Positions 15,520-23,859 are shown, counted from the first letter of the stretch. The stretch: DNA of 64,000 nt from JAVBWI01 sp036677445 (GCA_036677445.1 JAVBWI010000006.1:124001-188000), one strand, 5' to 3'. Numbers and translations: made by a program. The notes: generated by a model from the sequence alone, not told the origin.

Positions 15520-15840
15520 TTACTGGATGTTTTTAACTTCCTCGCTCATGGTGTTTTCCGCAGCCACATCTTCTACCGTGGAAATGGCGCCGCGTGCAAA
15601 TACCAGACGGACTTTGTCGGGACCTACGACGAGCGTCACAACATCATCCTTGATGGAGCCGATGGTGCCATAAATGCCCCCGATGGTGCGGACACGGTCG
15701 CCGGGCTTGAGCGCGTTGAGCATGGCCTTAATTTTCTTATCGCGCCTGCGCTGCGGAATGATCATGATAGCAAACATAGCCACCATCAACAAAATCAAAA
15801 GACCGGGGCCCTGAAGAAAACTGGTTACGCTTTCAGGCAT
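15520..15840 (-). CDS. yajC: Preprotein translocase subunit YajC
   Basis: A 106-residue accessory protein of the SecDF complex. One membrane helix (LLILLMVAMFAIMIIPQ, about residues 14-30) is followed by the conserved cytoplasmic part QRRRDKKIKAML and LKPGDRVRTIGGIYGTI. AAGGAAGGT precedes the ATG. It lies far from secD and secF (57-60 kb), instead of directly beside them as in many genomes. A weak promoter may overlap 15870-15905. Confidence 0.95.
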   Translation of the reverse strand: MPESVTSFLQGPGLLILLMVAMFAIMIIPQRRRDKKIKAMLNALKPGDRVRTIGGIYGTIGSIKDDVVTLVVGPDKVRLVFARGAISTVEDVAAENTMSEEVKNIQ

Positions 15841-15965
15841 GAATAGTACCTTCCTTTACATATGATTGCAGATTAAGTTTATAGCAAAACAACCGGTGCG
15901 TCAAGGCTTTTCTGGTACAAGCCCGGATGCTTGCCCATGGCGTGCCACCCACATACGCCGACAGG

Positions 15966-16865
15966 TTACGGGCGCCAAACGGCATCAAATTTCTCAATCA
16001 TTTTTACGGGGTTATACGACAGCTTTGCTTTACGCATGCCGGGAATCCCCATATCCTCCTCGCGGTTGATGTAGGTCATATCGTTCCATGCGTGCGCGGC
16101 GAACTGCTGGTTGATCATCGCGTACAGCCCGACATAGGATGCATCGGCCTTTTCGATATGTATGACGGCCATATCACCGCGAATTTGCTCGCCCAAGGTG
16201 AATGCAACAAGCTTATCCCCTACAAACAGACTGCCGCCGACAATGCCAAGCCGCTCCATATTTGGAAGTAAAAATTGTATGGCTTTCATTTCGCCCAATA
16301 TGCCCGGCTCGTTGACGTCCTTTTCCTGAAGCCAGCTCATGTATAATTCCATGCAGGCATCCGTCATATCCGAAGTCAGCGGACGGTAGGTATATTGGTA
16401 CTGTGCGCTGAACTGGTTGACATGGTTGCGCTTCGCATGATACTTGCGGCCCCTGAGCGCAATAAGCTCCTGCGCCAAATAGACATAGTCGAATGTATTC
16501 CGGTCCGGTACGAGCGTAAACATCGTACAGTGTTTTGTAAATAAGGAAACAAACGGCCCGCTCACAGAGCGAAATCTGGGCACTGCGCCGATTTCGCTGA
16601 AATACTTGCAGGCGGGCTCCATCGCTTTGGAATACTCCATGCCCATATCTTTTGGGATGGGCGGAAACATAAACACAGGGTGCGAGCCAAACTTCAGCCG
16701 GATATACAGTACATCGTTCATTTGGGCCCACCGGATCTTGTCATCCTGCCCCCACATAATCATATTGGTAAACGTAAGTTCGGAGCATTCAAAGGCGTGC
16801 GGCTTGATATATGACTCGATAACAGGCTTGTCTTCGAGCCGAAACGGTTGAAATTCTAACAACAT
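15966..16865 (-). CDS. DUF2156 (phosphatidylglycerol lysyltransferase-like) protein
   Basis: A 299-residue protein with two GNAT-like folds of the DUF2156 type, seen alone here without the membrane part of MprF. Diagnostic stretches are YHAKRNHVNQF and NREEDMGIPGMRKAKLSYNP near the C-terminus. Relatives with the membrane domain transfer amino acids from tRNA to lipids; stand-alone versions are common in Clostridia and their acceptor is unknown. The ATG at 16865 follows AAGGAAGGT closely; in-frame upstream codons lack a ribosome site. It is monocistronic. Confidence 0.8.
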   Translation of the reverse strand: MLLEFQPFRLEDKPVIESYIKPHAFECSELTFTNMIMWGQDDKIRWAQMNDVLYIRLKFGSHPVFMFPPIPKDMGMEYSKAMEPACKYFSEIGAVPRFRSVSGPFVSLFTKHCTMFTLVPDRNTFDYVYLAQELIALRGRKYHAKRNHVNQFSAQYQYTYRPLTSDMTDACMELYMSWLQEKDVNEPGILGEMKAIQFLLPNMERLGIVGGSLFVGDKLVAFTLGEQIRGDMAVIHIEKADASYVGLYAMINQQFAAHAWNDMTYINREEDMGIPGMRKAKLSYNPVKMIEKFDAVWRP

Positions 16866-16995
16866 ACTACCTTCCTTAACATGTTCATACGGGATGTGCT
16901 TGCCGAGATAAGTTAACTCTGTCAAACACTCCAGTATTTATTCTACCGCAATTTGTTAGGTATGCAACACGAATTTGAGAAGTTTCAGTTTATGG

Positions 16996-17024
16996 TTGTC
17001 AAAAACAACGTTTTATTGTAAACT
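16996..17024 (+). promoter_or_regulatory. bioY promoter
   Basis: TTGTCA (16996-17001) and TAAACT (17019-17024) are 17 bases apart. The -10 element lies in the left half of the BirA operator. Confidence 0.6.
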
Positions 17025-17047
17025 ATATGACGTTATAAAGTTTACAA
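17016..17047 (+). promoter_or_regulatory. BirA biotin operator
   Basis: TTGTAAACT and AGTTTACAA are perfect inverted arms 14 bases apart, matching the biotin operator consensus. Holo-BirA with biotinyl-AMP should bind and shut off bioY when biotin is plentiful. Confidence 0.9.
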
Positions 17048-17061
17048 TAAGGCGGTAAAGT

Positions 17062-17625
17062 ATGAAGACAAATCTGCGTACCCTGCTCATTGCAGCAATG
17101 TTCACAGCACTCACGGCGCTGGGCGCATTCATCAAAATTCCTATACCTCCCTACCCCGTTCCCATGACACTGCAAACGGCATTCATATTTCTTGCAGGCC
17201 TGCTTTTGCCTTCGCGTGCGGCATTCCTCTCACAGGCCGCATATGTGCTGCTGGGTTTGATCGGTATTCCGGTTTTTACAAACGGCGGCGGAATTGGCTA
17301 TGTACTCGACCCTACGTTTGGATATTTGCTGTCGTTTTTATTCTGTGCGCCGCTGTTGAGCATGCTGTCTCAAAGAACGCTGTACCGTGGGCACCGTGTA
17401 CGGTTTGCTCTTGGGGGCACAGGAATCATACTTGCCGTACAATTGTGCGGCGTGGCGTATATGGCGCTTGTCTCCTCAGTCTATCTTTCGACCCCGCTCC
17501 CTCTTTCACGGGCGATTTATCTGGTGCTGATATTCCTGCCGCTGGATATGCTCAAGCTATTCATTGCCTCATTGCTTTCTTCGCAGCTTCGCAGCCGCCT
17601 GCCAAGGCTGTTCGCTGCGGTATAA
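17062..17625 (+). CDS. bioY: Biotin transporter BioY (ECF S component)
   Basis: A 187-residue membrane protein with about six helices, the substrate-binding subunit of an energy-coupling factor importer for biotin. Family signatures include FTALTALGAFIKIPIPPYPVPMTLQT near the N-terminus (beginning MFTALTALGAFIKIPIP) and LGLIGIPVFTNGGGIGYVLDPTFGYL-like sequence in the middle. The BirA operator over its promoter independently supports biotin as substrate. No EcfA or EcfT gene is adjacent, so it would use a shared energising module elsewhere. No biotin synthesis genes are in the window. Confidence 0.95.
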   Translation: MKTNLRTLLIAAMFTALTALGAFIKIPIPPYPVPMTLQTAFIFLAGLLLPSRAAFLSQAAYVLLGLIGIPVFTNGGGIGYVLDPTFGYLLSFLFCAPLLSMLSQRTLYRGHRVRFALGGTGIILAVQLCGVAYMALVSSVYLSTPLPLSRAIYLVLIFLPLDMLKLFIASLLSSQLRSRLPRLFAAV

Positions 17626-17651
17626 TGTAAGGCGTCGCTGCCCTTAATCAC

Positions 17652-17716
17652 GCAAAGCGAACGCATGGCATACCATATCCATAGTCCTAGTTCGACTGAT
17701 ATGGAGGTAGCTTTGC
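17652..17716 (+). promoter_or_regulatory. Folded leader covering the ribosome site
   Basis: GCAAAGC (17652-17658) pairs with GCTTTGC (17710-17716, directly before the ATG). Inside, CCATATC (17673-17679) pairs with GATATGG (17698-17704), which overlaps the ribosome site GGAGG, and AGTC/GACT closes an inner loop. This nested fold could gate translation; it matches no riboswitch I know. Confidence 0.55.
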
Positions 17717-18706
17717 ATGAAAAAACTCATCGCTCTGCTGTTGGTGATCACGGTATTGTGCTTGGCGCTCGCAGGATGCAAACAGGAACAAATGATTCGA
17801 ACAGTACAACTCAATGAGGTCACGCGCTCAGTGTTCTACGCGCCGCAGTATGTTGCGGTGTCATTGGGATACTTTGCGGAGGAAGGGCTGGAAATTGAGA
17901 TCACCACAGGAGGCGGCTCTGACAAGACGATGACCGCGCTGCTTTCCGGGCAGGCGGATATCGGCCTGATGGGGCCGGAAACAGGCGTATACGTTTTCAA
18001 TGAAGGAAAAGAAGACCACCCAATCATCGTTGGCCAGCTGACAAAACGCGACGGCTCGTTTTTAATGGGCCGTGAACCCGAACCCGATTTTACATGGGAA
18101 AACCTTAAAGGGACTACCATTATTGGCGGCCGCAAAGGCGGTATGCCCATGATGACGCTGCAGTATGTGCTCAAGCAGCACGGACTGACCCCCGGCGTGG
18201 ATTTAGAAGTAATCGACAGCATACAGTTCAACCTGATGGGCGGCGCGTTTGAAGGCGGAACGGGCGATTATGTAACGTTGTTTGAACCCACCGCCTCTAT
18301 GTTTGAGCTCGAAAACAAGGGATATATAGTAGCCAATGTAGGCGAAGCATCCGGTGAAGTGCCGTATACCACCTATATGGTGAACCCCAAAACGCTCAAA
18401 GAAGACCCGGAATTTGTAGAAAGCTTTTTGCGGGCCATCTACCGCGCACAGCAGTGGATCGTGAGCGCAACGGATGAAGAAGTCGCGGAAGCTATGTTGC
18501 TCTTCTTCCCCGATACCAGCCTGGAAGTGCTCACATCCGTTGCCCATAACTACCGTATTACCGACTCCTGGAAAAGCGATCCCGTGATGCAGGAGCCGGA
18601 TTTCCAGCGGTTGCTGGATATAATCGATGAGGCTGGCGAGCTCAAAGCGCGCGTGCCGTTCGACGAGTTGGTGGATAACAGCATCGCGGAAAAGGCGATG
18701 CAGTAG
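17717..18706 (+). CDS. ABC transporter substrate-binding lipoprotein (NMT1/THI5-like)
   Basis: A 329-residue exported lipoprotein. The signal peptide ends in LALAGC (C21 for lipidation), followed by a periplasmic-binding fold of the NMT1/SsuA type: RSVFYAPQYVAVSLGYFAEEGLE and SGQADIGLMGPE are characteristic. Relatives bind thiamine precursors, sulfonates, nitrate or similar small compounds; the ligand cannot be read from sequence. No permease or ATPase gene is adjacent, so it is an orphan binding protein. A folded leader encloses its ribosome site, suggesting translational control. The next gene is convergent. Confidence 0.88.
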   Translation: MKKLIALLLVITVLCLALAGCKQEQMIRTVQLNEVTRSVFYAPQYVAVSLGYFAEEGLEIEITTGGGSDKTMTALLSGQADIGLMGPETGVYVFNEGKEDHPIIVGQLTKRDGSFLMGREPEPDFTWENLKGTTIIGGRKGGMPMMTLQYVLKQHGLTPGVDLEVIDSIQFNLMGGAFEGGTGDYVTLFEPTASMFELENKGYIVANVGEASGEVPYTTYMVNPKTLKEDPEFVESFLRAIYRAQQWIVSATDEEVAEAMLLFFPDTSLEVLTSVAHNYRITDSWKSDPVMQEPDFQRLLDIIDEAGELKARVPFDELVDNSIAEKAMQ

Positions 18707-18748
18707 CAGCGGGCAGGCGCATCGTTCCGTAGCGGTGCAAACCGGGTA

Positions 18749-18919
18749 CTACGCCGCCAAATCATTTCTGAGATCGTAAATGTAAAGTTGGCGCCGGTCG
18801 CTGTGGGCACGCTTTTTCTTTAAAATGCGTGCCCGCTCTTTTGCCGCATGCACGCCCTGCCCTATCATTAAGCCAATCAAAATACCGGGAAGCACAAAAC
18901 AAACCAATATGCCGACCAT
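18749..18919 (-). CDS. Small single-span membrane protein, unknown
   Basis: A 56-residue protein with one hydrophobic helix (LVCFVLPGILIGLMIGQGV) and a basic tail (KERARILKKKRAHSDRRQ). GGAAGGG precedes the ATG at 18919 by 7 bases. I do not recognise a family. It converges on the lipoprotein gene and is divergent from the XRE/S24 regulator, with 273 bases between. Confidence 0.55.
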   Translation of the reverse strand: MVGILVCFVLPGILIGLMIGQGVHAAKERARILKKKRAHSDRRQLYIYDLRNDLAA

Positions 18920-19192
18920 AAATATACCCTTCCTTTCACGATGTTTCCATTCAAGAAACATTATTTGCAAAAAAATATACCCTGCGTGATATAGTTTCGC
19001 GTAAAAGTATCAAAACAAGATACCTTACCTTATACAACTTCGAAAATTCCCTCTCTACAACACGTATTTTATGCTATATTTGCATTATAGTATCCATACA
19101 GGAAACCGTCAAGCAGTATTTGAAAAATATGGGCTTGAATCCGGTTTCTTAATAGGATACAATAAGAAAAAGCACAATTGAGAGAGGTATTT

Positions 19193-19795
19193 ATGAATCG
19201 TCTAAAGGAATTGCGCATGCAAAACGGCTATACACAGGATATGCTGGGCAGTTTCCTCGGCGTACAAAAGGCGGCTATCTGTAAATACGAAACGGGACGG
19301 GCCAGCCTGCCGCAGGAAATACTTATTCGTCTAGCAGATCTGTTTTCTGTGAGTACGGATTATATCCTGGGCCGCGATTCCTCCGCCGACTCTCTGTTTC
19401 CCGCAAATACTTCCTTTATGCAACTGCCCATTGTAGGCCGCGTACATGCGGGCCTGCCCATACTTGCCGAAGAAAACATTGAGGATCATGTCTCTGTGCC
19501 GTCGCATGAGGTGGAAAACGGCGAGTTTTTCTTTATGGAGGTGGAAGGCGACTGCATGACGGATGCGCATATCGTCGAAGGAGCGCTGGTATTGGTCCGT
19601 ATGCAGCCCAGGGTGGAAAACGGGCAGATCGCCGTTGTGCGTGTGAACGACGAGGTAGTGCTCCGCCGTGTGAAATGGCTGCGCAATCAGCTGATACTCT
19701 ACCCTGCCAACCCCAATTACGATCCAATGGTCATCGCGAGCGGCGACGTGCAGATTATTGGCCGCGTAGTGGAAGTACGTATCAAAGGGCTATAG
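19193..19795 (+). CDS. XRE family regulator with S24-like domain lacking the Ser/Lys dyad
   Basis: A 200-residue LexA/CI-like regulator. Residues 1-60 form an XRE helix-turn-helix (LKELRMQNGYTQDMLGSFLG), and the C-terminal half is an S24 fold with a potential cleavage bond A86-G87 in RVHAGLP. The catalytic serine position is C121 (GDCMTDA) and the lysine position is R158 (EVVLRR), so classical self-cleavage should be impaired or work differently. GAGAGG lies before the ATG at 19193. Upstream are repeated GTATC/GATAC dyads (19007-19023, 19090-19095, 19155-19160) that could be its operators. Its targets are unknown. It is followed by a shared terminator. Confidence 0.85.
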   Translation: MNRLKELRMQNGYTQDMLGSFLGVQKAAICKYETGRASLPQEILIRLADLFSVSTDYILGRDSSADSLFPANTSFMQLPIVGRVHAGLPILAEENIEDHVSVPSHEVENGEFFFMEVEGDCMTDAHIVEGALVLVRMQPRVENGQIAVVRVNDEVVLRRVKWLRNQLILYPANPNYDPMVIASGDVQIIGRVVEVRIKGL

Positions 19796-19821
19796 TTTCA
19801 ATGACTGCTAAAACAAAAGAA

Positions 19822-19861
19822 AAAAGAATGGGTGTGCGGCTTGTCCGCACACCCATTCTTT
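19822..19861. terminator. Bidirectional terminator between regulator and HydB genes
   Basis: AAAGAATGGGTGTGCGG and its complement form a 17-base perfect stem with a 5-base loop. A-rich and T-rich ends lie on either side, serving both convergent genes. Confidence 0.85.
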
Positions 19862-19872
19862 CATATAATTGA

Positions 19873-21669
19873 TTACTTGTGCGAGATTGCACCGAATTTG
19901 CACTTTTCCATGCAAGCGCCGCATTTGATGCACTTTGTTTGATCGATCGAGTACGGGCTCTTGATCTCACCGGAAATAGCACCCACCGGGCAGACCTTTG
20001 CGCACAGGCTGCAGCCACGGCATTTGGCCGGATCGATGGTATAGCTGAGCAACGCCTTGCATACGCCTGCTGGACAGCGCTTTTCGTTGATATGCGCCTC
20101 ATATTCATCCCGGAAATAGCGGATAGTGGAAAGCACCGGGTTGGGCGCTGTCTGGCCAAGGCCGCACAGCGCGGAAGCCTTGATGTTCTGCGCCAGACGC
20201 TCCAGCCTTTCGATATCGCCCGGCTCGCCCCGGCCTTCGGTGATCTTTGTAAGCATCTCATGCATACGGCGGGTGCCGATACGGCAGGGCGGGCATTTGC
20301 CGCAGGATTCATCCACGGTAAACTCGAGGAAGAACTTCGCGATATCCACCATGCAGTTGTCTTCATCCATAACGATCATGCCGCCCGAACCCATCATGGA
20401 ACCGATGGAAATCAGGTTGTCATAATCGATGGGGATATCCAAATGCACCGCGGGGATACAGCCGCCGGAAGGTCCGCCGGTCTGTGCGGCCTTGAACTTC
20501 TTGCCGCCGGGTATGCCGCCGCCGATCTCATAAATCACCTCGCGCAGCGTGGTTCCCATAGGGATTTCGACCAGACCCGTGTTGTTGATCTTGCCGCCAA
20601 GCGCGAACACCTTGGTGCCCTTGCTCTTTTCCGTGCCCATTGCAGCAAACCATTCGGCGCCGTTGAGTATGATCTGGCAAATATTGGCGTAAGTTTCCAC
20701 GTTGTTGAGCAGTGTGGGCTTGCCAAACAGGCCTTTGACCGCCGGGAACGGAGGACGCGGACGGGGCTCGCCGCGGCCGCCTTCGATGGAAGCCAAGAGC
20801 GCGGTTTCTTCGCCGCATACAAATGCGCCGGAACCAAGCCGCAGATCGATATCAAAATTGAAGCCGGTTCCAAAAATATCATCGCCCAGAAGACCCATCT
20901 GGCGGGCCTGGTCTATGGCAATACGCAGACGCTTCACCGCGATGGGATATTCCGCACGCACGTAGATATAGCCCTGATGCGCGCCGATGGCATAGCCTGC
21001 GATGGCCATGGCTTCGAGCACGGCATGCGGGTCGCCTTCCAGAACAGAACGGTCCATAAACGCGCCGGGGTCGCCTTCGTCCGCGTTGCAGCAGACGTAT
21101 TTAATATCGCTGACAGGCTTTTGCGCAAGGCTCCACTTAATGCCTGTGGGGAATCCTCCGCCCCCGCGCCCGCGAAGGCCGGAGCGCTTGACGATATCCA
21201 CAACCTCTTCGGGCGTGAGTTCCGTCAGGCACTTGGCGAGCGCCTTGTAGCCGTCGAACGCAATATACTCCTCAATATTTTCCGGGTCGATCACGCCGCA
21301 GTTGCGCAATGCCACGCGGCGCTGCTTTTTGTAGAAATCCACTTCATTCAGAGAGCGGATGTTTTGCTCTTCATCCACGCTTTCGCTGTAGAGCAGATCG
21401 CGTACGATGCGGCCTTTGAGCAAATGTTCGGAAACGATGCGGGGAACATCCTCTACCTTGATATGGCTGTAGAAAGAACCTTCGGGATAAACAATGACCA
21501 CGGGGCCGGTCTCGCACAAGCCAAAACAACCTGTGGGAACGACTTTGATCTCTTTTTCCAACCCGGCCTTTTTAATCTCTTCCTCAAACTTTTCGATGAT
21601 GCTCCTGGAGCCGGAGGAAGTACAACCGGTACCAGTGCAACATAATACTTGCGAACGGAAAAACTCCAT
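19873..21669 (-). CDS. HydB/NuoF-type NADH-binding flavoprotein
   Basis: A 598-residue subunit of a bifurcating hydrogenase or related NAD-linked complex. An N-terminal thioredoxin-like [2Fe-2S] domain (CCTGTGCTSSGS, CFGLC) is followed by the NuoF core with the FMN/NADH motif GRGGGGFPTGIKW, then the [4Fe-4S] motif CGKCPPCRIGT and two C-terminal ferredoxin clusters (CRGCSLCAKVCP, CIKCGACMEKCK). This fused order is that of HydB in [FeFe]-hydrogenase HydABC. The ATG at 21669 has AAGGAGGG about 9 bases upstream. It closes a four-gene unit, and a terminator follows where hydA would be expected. Confidence 0.92.
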   Translation of the reverse strand: MEFFRSQVLCCTGTGCTSSGSRSIIEKFEEEIKKAGLEKEIKVVPTGCFGLCETGPVVIVYPEGSFYSHIKVEDVPRIVSEHLLKGRIVRDLLYSESVDEEQNIRSLNEVDFYKKQRRVALRNCGVIDPENIEEYIAFDGYKALAKCLTELTPEEVVDIVKRSGLRGRGGGGFPTGIKWSLAQKPVSDIKYVCCNADEGDPGAFMDRSVLEGDPHAVLEAMAIAGYAIGAHQGYIYVRAEYPIAVKRLRIAIDQARQMGLLGDDIFGTGFNFDIDLRLGSGAFVCGEETALLASIEGGRGEPRPRPPFPAVKGLFGKPTLLNNVETYANICQIILNGAEWFAAMGTEKSKGTKVFALGGKINNTGLVEIPMGTTLREVIYEIGGGIPGGKKFKAAQTGGPSGGCIPAVHLDIPIDYDNLISIGSMMGSGGMIVMDEDNCMVDIAKFFLEFTVDESCGKCPPCRIGTRRMHEMLTKITEGRGEPGDIERLERLAQNIKASALCGLGQTAPNPVLSTIRYFRDEYEAHINEKRCPAGVCKALLSYTIDPAKCRGCSLCAKVCPVGAISGEIKSPYSIDQTKCIKCGACMEKCKFGAISHK

Positions 21670-21695
21670 TGTATTCAACCCTCCTTCAACCTGGA

Positions 21696-22073
21696 TCAAT
21701 TATTGTGCGTCTCGTAATAGCCAATGGTGAACTCATCAACGACCTTGCCGTTAACGATATGGTCGGTTACAATTCTGCCCACCATATCCGGCGTGATCTT
21801 CACATAAGTTACCTTCTCTTCACCGGGCTTGTAAACTTCCACGATGGGCTCAAGACGGCAGACGCCAATACATCCGGTCTGTGCAACGATTACATGCTGA
21901 AGGCCGCGCCTTGTCACTTCATCCATAAAGGCGGTGAGCACGGGCCGCGCGCCCGCAGCGATACCGCAGGTCGCCATGCCGACAACAACGCGCGTACCCT
22001 CGGTATCCTTTCTTAATTGAATGGTATCCAAAGTCTTTTTCCGAATAGCTTCCAATTCCTGCAGCGACTTCAT
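21696..22073 (-). CDS. Thioredoxin-like [2Fe-2S] ferredoxin
   Basis: A 125-residue protein whose core VVVGMATCGIAAGARPVLTA and AQTGCIGVCRLEP gives the cysteine set of a thioredoxin-fold [2Fe-2S] protein. Such small proteins regularly sit between the NuoE-like and NuoF-like genes in bifurcating hydrogenase clusters of Clostridia. It probably carries electrons within the complex. Its ribosome site CGGAGG overlaps the end of the preceding gene, so the two are translationally coupled. Confidence 0.88.
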   Translation of the reverse strand: MKSLQELEAIRKKTLDTIQLRKDTEGTRVVVGMATCGIAAGARPVLTAFMDEVTRRGLQHVIVAQTGCIGVCRLEPIVEVYKPGEEKVTYVKITPDMVGRIVTDHIVNGKVVDEFTIGYYETHNN

Positions 22074-22076
22074 TAT

Positions 22077-22634
22077 TCAAACACCTCCGTATAATGCATC
22101 AATACCCTCGGTTAAAAAGTTCTTGATCCATGCTGCCACATCCGGCATATTCAATGGAACATCGTTGCCTAAAGCTGCCTTGATCTCGCGTGTATCAAAT
22201 CGAAATGAATCGTCATCTACCGTGTATTCATAGATAAAATCGATCGTTTCGTTACATATTACAGTTGTGAAAACAGTCTCCGCCATATTTCCCAAAGGCG
22301 GGCGATCCCAATGCGATATACAGTATTCCGCCTGAATGAAGGTTCCCACTCCCGGTTTGGATCGAAGCTGAAACGCGCCGCCGGCTGCTTGCGCACCCGC
22401 TTTGAACATTGGAATGCCCAGCCCAACTTTTCTGGTGGTGCGGCTTGTCGTGAAGGGGCTCTCCACCCGCTTGAGCAGTTCCTCGTCCATTCCCCGCCCG
22501 TTATCCGTAACGGCGACTCGCATCCAATCCTTTTTATGCTGTACTTCCACCTCAACCGTAATCAGCGTCGCATCAGCCGCGATGGAGTTCTGTATGATGT
22601 CCAGCACATGAAGGGATATTTCCTTCATCATCAT
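22077..22634 (-). CDS. GHKL ATP-binding protein of the hydrogenase cluster
   Basis: A 185-residue protein with a histidine-kinase-like ATPase fold but no dimerisation or phosphoacceptor domain. N box EISLHVLDIIQNSIAA, G1 box VTDNGRGMDEEL, F box SPFTTSRTTRKVGLGIP and a G2-like stretch are visible. Proteins of this kind are found inside HydABC-type operons and are thought to be regulatory; the exact role is not known. It begins 9 bases after the NuoE-like gene, with the ribosome site AGAGAGG inside that gene. Confidence 0.85.
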   Translation of the reverse strand: MMMKEISLHVLDIIQNSIAADATLITVEVEVQHKKDWMRVAVTDNGRGMDEELLKRVESPFTTSRTTRKVGLGIPMFKAGAQAAGGAFQLRSKPGVGTFIQAEYCISHWDRPPLGNMAETVFTTVICNETIDFIYEYTVDDDSFRFDTREIKAALGNDVPLNMPDVAAWIKNFLTEGIDALYGGV

Positions 22635-22643
22635 AGGATGCCA

Positions 22644-23132
22644 TCAGCCTCTCTGGCGGTATTTTTCAATGATCCCCGGAATATCGGCGGGCGTGAGCCG
22701 TCCGTATACTTCATCATTTATCATCATCGCCGGCGCGAGCCCACAGCAGCCTATACAGCGGGTAGCTTCCAGCGTAAACAAGCTGTCCTGTGTAGTGCTG
22801 CCAACACTGACCTTAAGCTCTTTTTCAAGCGCTTCCATCACCTTGGCAGATCCGCGCACATAACATGCAGTCCCCAGGCACATGCCAATGGTATATTTCC
22901 CTTTGGGCTGCAGCGTAAATTGCGAATAGAAAGTGGAAACACCATAAATGGTACTCAACGGATTGCCTGTTTTTTCGGAAATATATCTCTGTACTTCTTC
23001 ATCCACGCAACCACAGATTTCCTGCGCCTGTTGCATGATGGGCAACAGGCCTCCCTGTTCTTCTTTCCATACCTCGATTACCGCGTCCAGCTTCTCGAAT
23101 TCTTTTTTCCGAGCGCCGCTAACATTGGACAT
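22644..23132 (-). CDS. HydC/NuoE-type [2Fe-2S] subunit
   Basis: A 162-residue NuoE-like subunit (24 kDa type) of an NAD-linked electron-transfer complex. The N-terminal helical part (LLPIMQQAQEICGCV) leads to a thioredoxin fold with cluster ligands in CLGTACYVRG and CIGCCGLAPAMMI. It is the first gene of the unit HydC, ATP-binding protein, ferredoxin, HydB. In hydrogenases this subunit pairs with HydB to pass electrons between NADH and the catalytic subunit. No hydA follows in the window, so the partner must be encoded elsewhere or be another dehydrogenase. Confidence 0.92.
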   Translation of the reverse strand: MSNVSGARKKEFEKLDAVIEVWKEEQGGLLPIMQQAQEICGCVDEEVQRYISEKTGNPLSTIYGVSTFYSQFTLQPKGKYTIGMCLGTACYVRGSAKVMEALEKELKVSVGSTTQDSLFTLEATRCIGCCGLAPAMMINDEVYGRLTPADIPGIIEKYRQRG

Positions 23133-23295
23133 AATCTCCTACCTCCTAAATAGAAACTGAGCTTTTCCCAAACAACGGGAAATCGATTGACAGAATATTA
23201 TCATAGACCAGAGCTATTGTAACACACGTCCATGCAAAAAAAAAGACCATTCTATATGGTTATAAATATATTTTCCGTATATAATAATAACATTT

Positions 23296-23859
23296 TTAGC
23301 AAATCGAGAGATAACAAACGGAATTCGAGATCAGCGCCTGCATTGGCATATCGTATTCGTCCATCGGCACCTGTTCGATGATCTGTATATCCAGGCAAAA
23401 ACCCATGCGAAACGCGCCGGTTTTCCTAAGATAACGGTCATAGTATCCCGCGCCCCGACCCAATCTTCCGCCGCGCAAATCAAATGCCAAGCCGGGTACG
23501 AGCACCAGATCGATTTCCCCTGCATCCACAGCCCGTGAACAATCCGGCCGGGGCGTCCGTATGCCGTAGGCGCCGGTTTCCCATGCGTCCGTACCCACCG
23601 GTTCAAGCGCCAGCATCTCGTACTTATTCAAACAATATGGGTAAGCTACCCTTTTGCCGTCTAAGCGCGCATATTCCGCCAACGCGGCCGGATCGGCCTC
23701 ATAAGGAAGCGCGGCATAACAAAGAATAGTGCTGGCCTGCAGATAAGCCGGGTGCAGCCTGACGTTTTGGCAAGCCGCGTATGATAACGGACGGAATTGC
23801 GCTTCGCTAACGCGCAGCAAAGTCTGCTTCATTTGGCTTCGAACCTGCGCCTTATCCAT
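23296..23859 (-). CDS. 5-formyltetrahydrofolate cyclo-ligase
   Basis: A 187-residue enzyme that converts 5-formyl-THF to 5,10-methenyl-THF with ATP. The family C-terminal motif is GRLGRGAGYYDRYL, with YAALPYEADPA and VPGLAFD upstream. The ATG at 23859 gives MDKAQVRSQMKQTLL, the usual family N-terminus, with GGAGG 4 bases before it; in-frame starts at 23883 and 23898 (TTG) are less likely. It follows acpS by 28 bases and is probably co-transcribed. Confidence 0.9.
   Translation of the reverse strand: MDKAQVRSQMKQTLLRVSEAQFRPLSYAACQNVRLHPAYLQASTILCYAALPYEADPAALAEYARLDGKRVAYPYCLNKYEMLALEPVGTDAWETGAYGIRTPRPDCSRAVDAGEIDLVLVPGLAFDLRGGRLGRGAGYYDRYLRKTGAFRMGFCLDIQIIEQVPMDEYDMPMQALISNSVCYLSIC

Noticed and set aside
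17641..17716. TPP riboswitch before the THI5-like lipoprotein gene
   Set aside because: The conserved CUGAGA and ACCUGA motifs are absent and the leader is too short.
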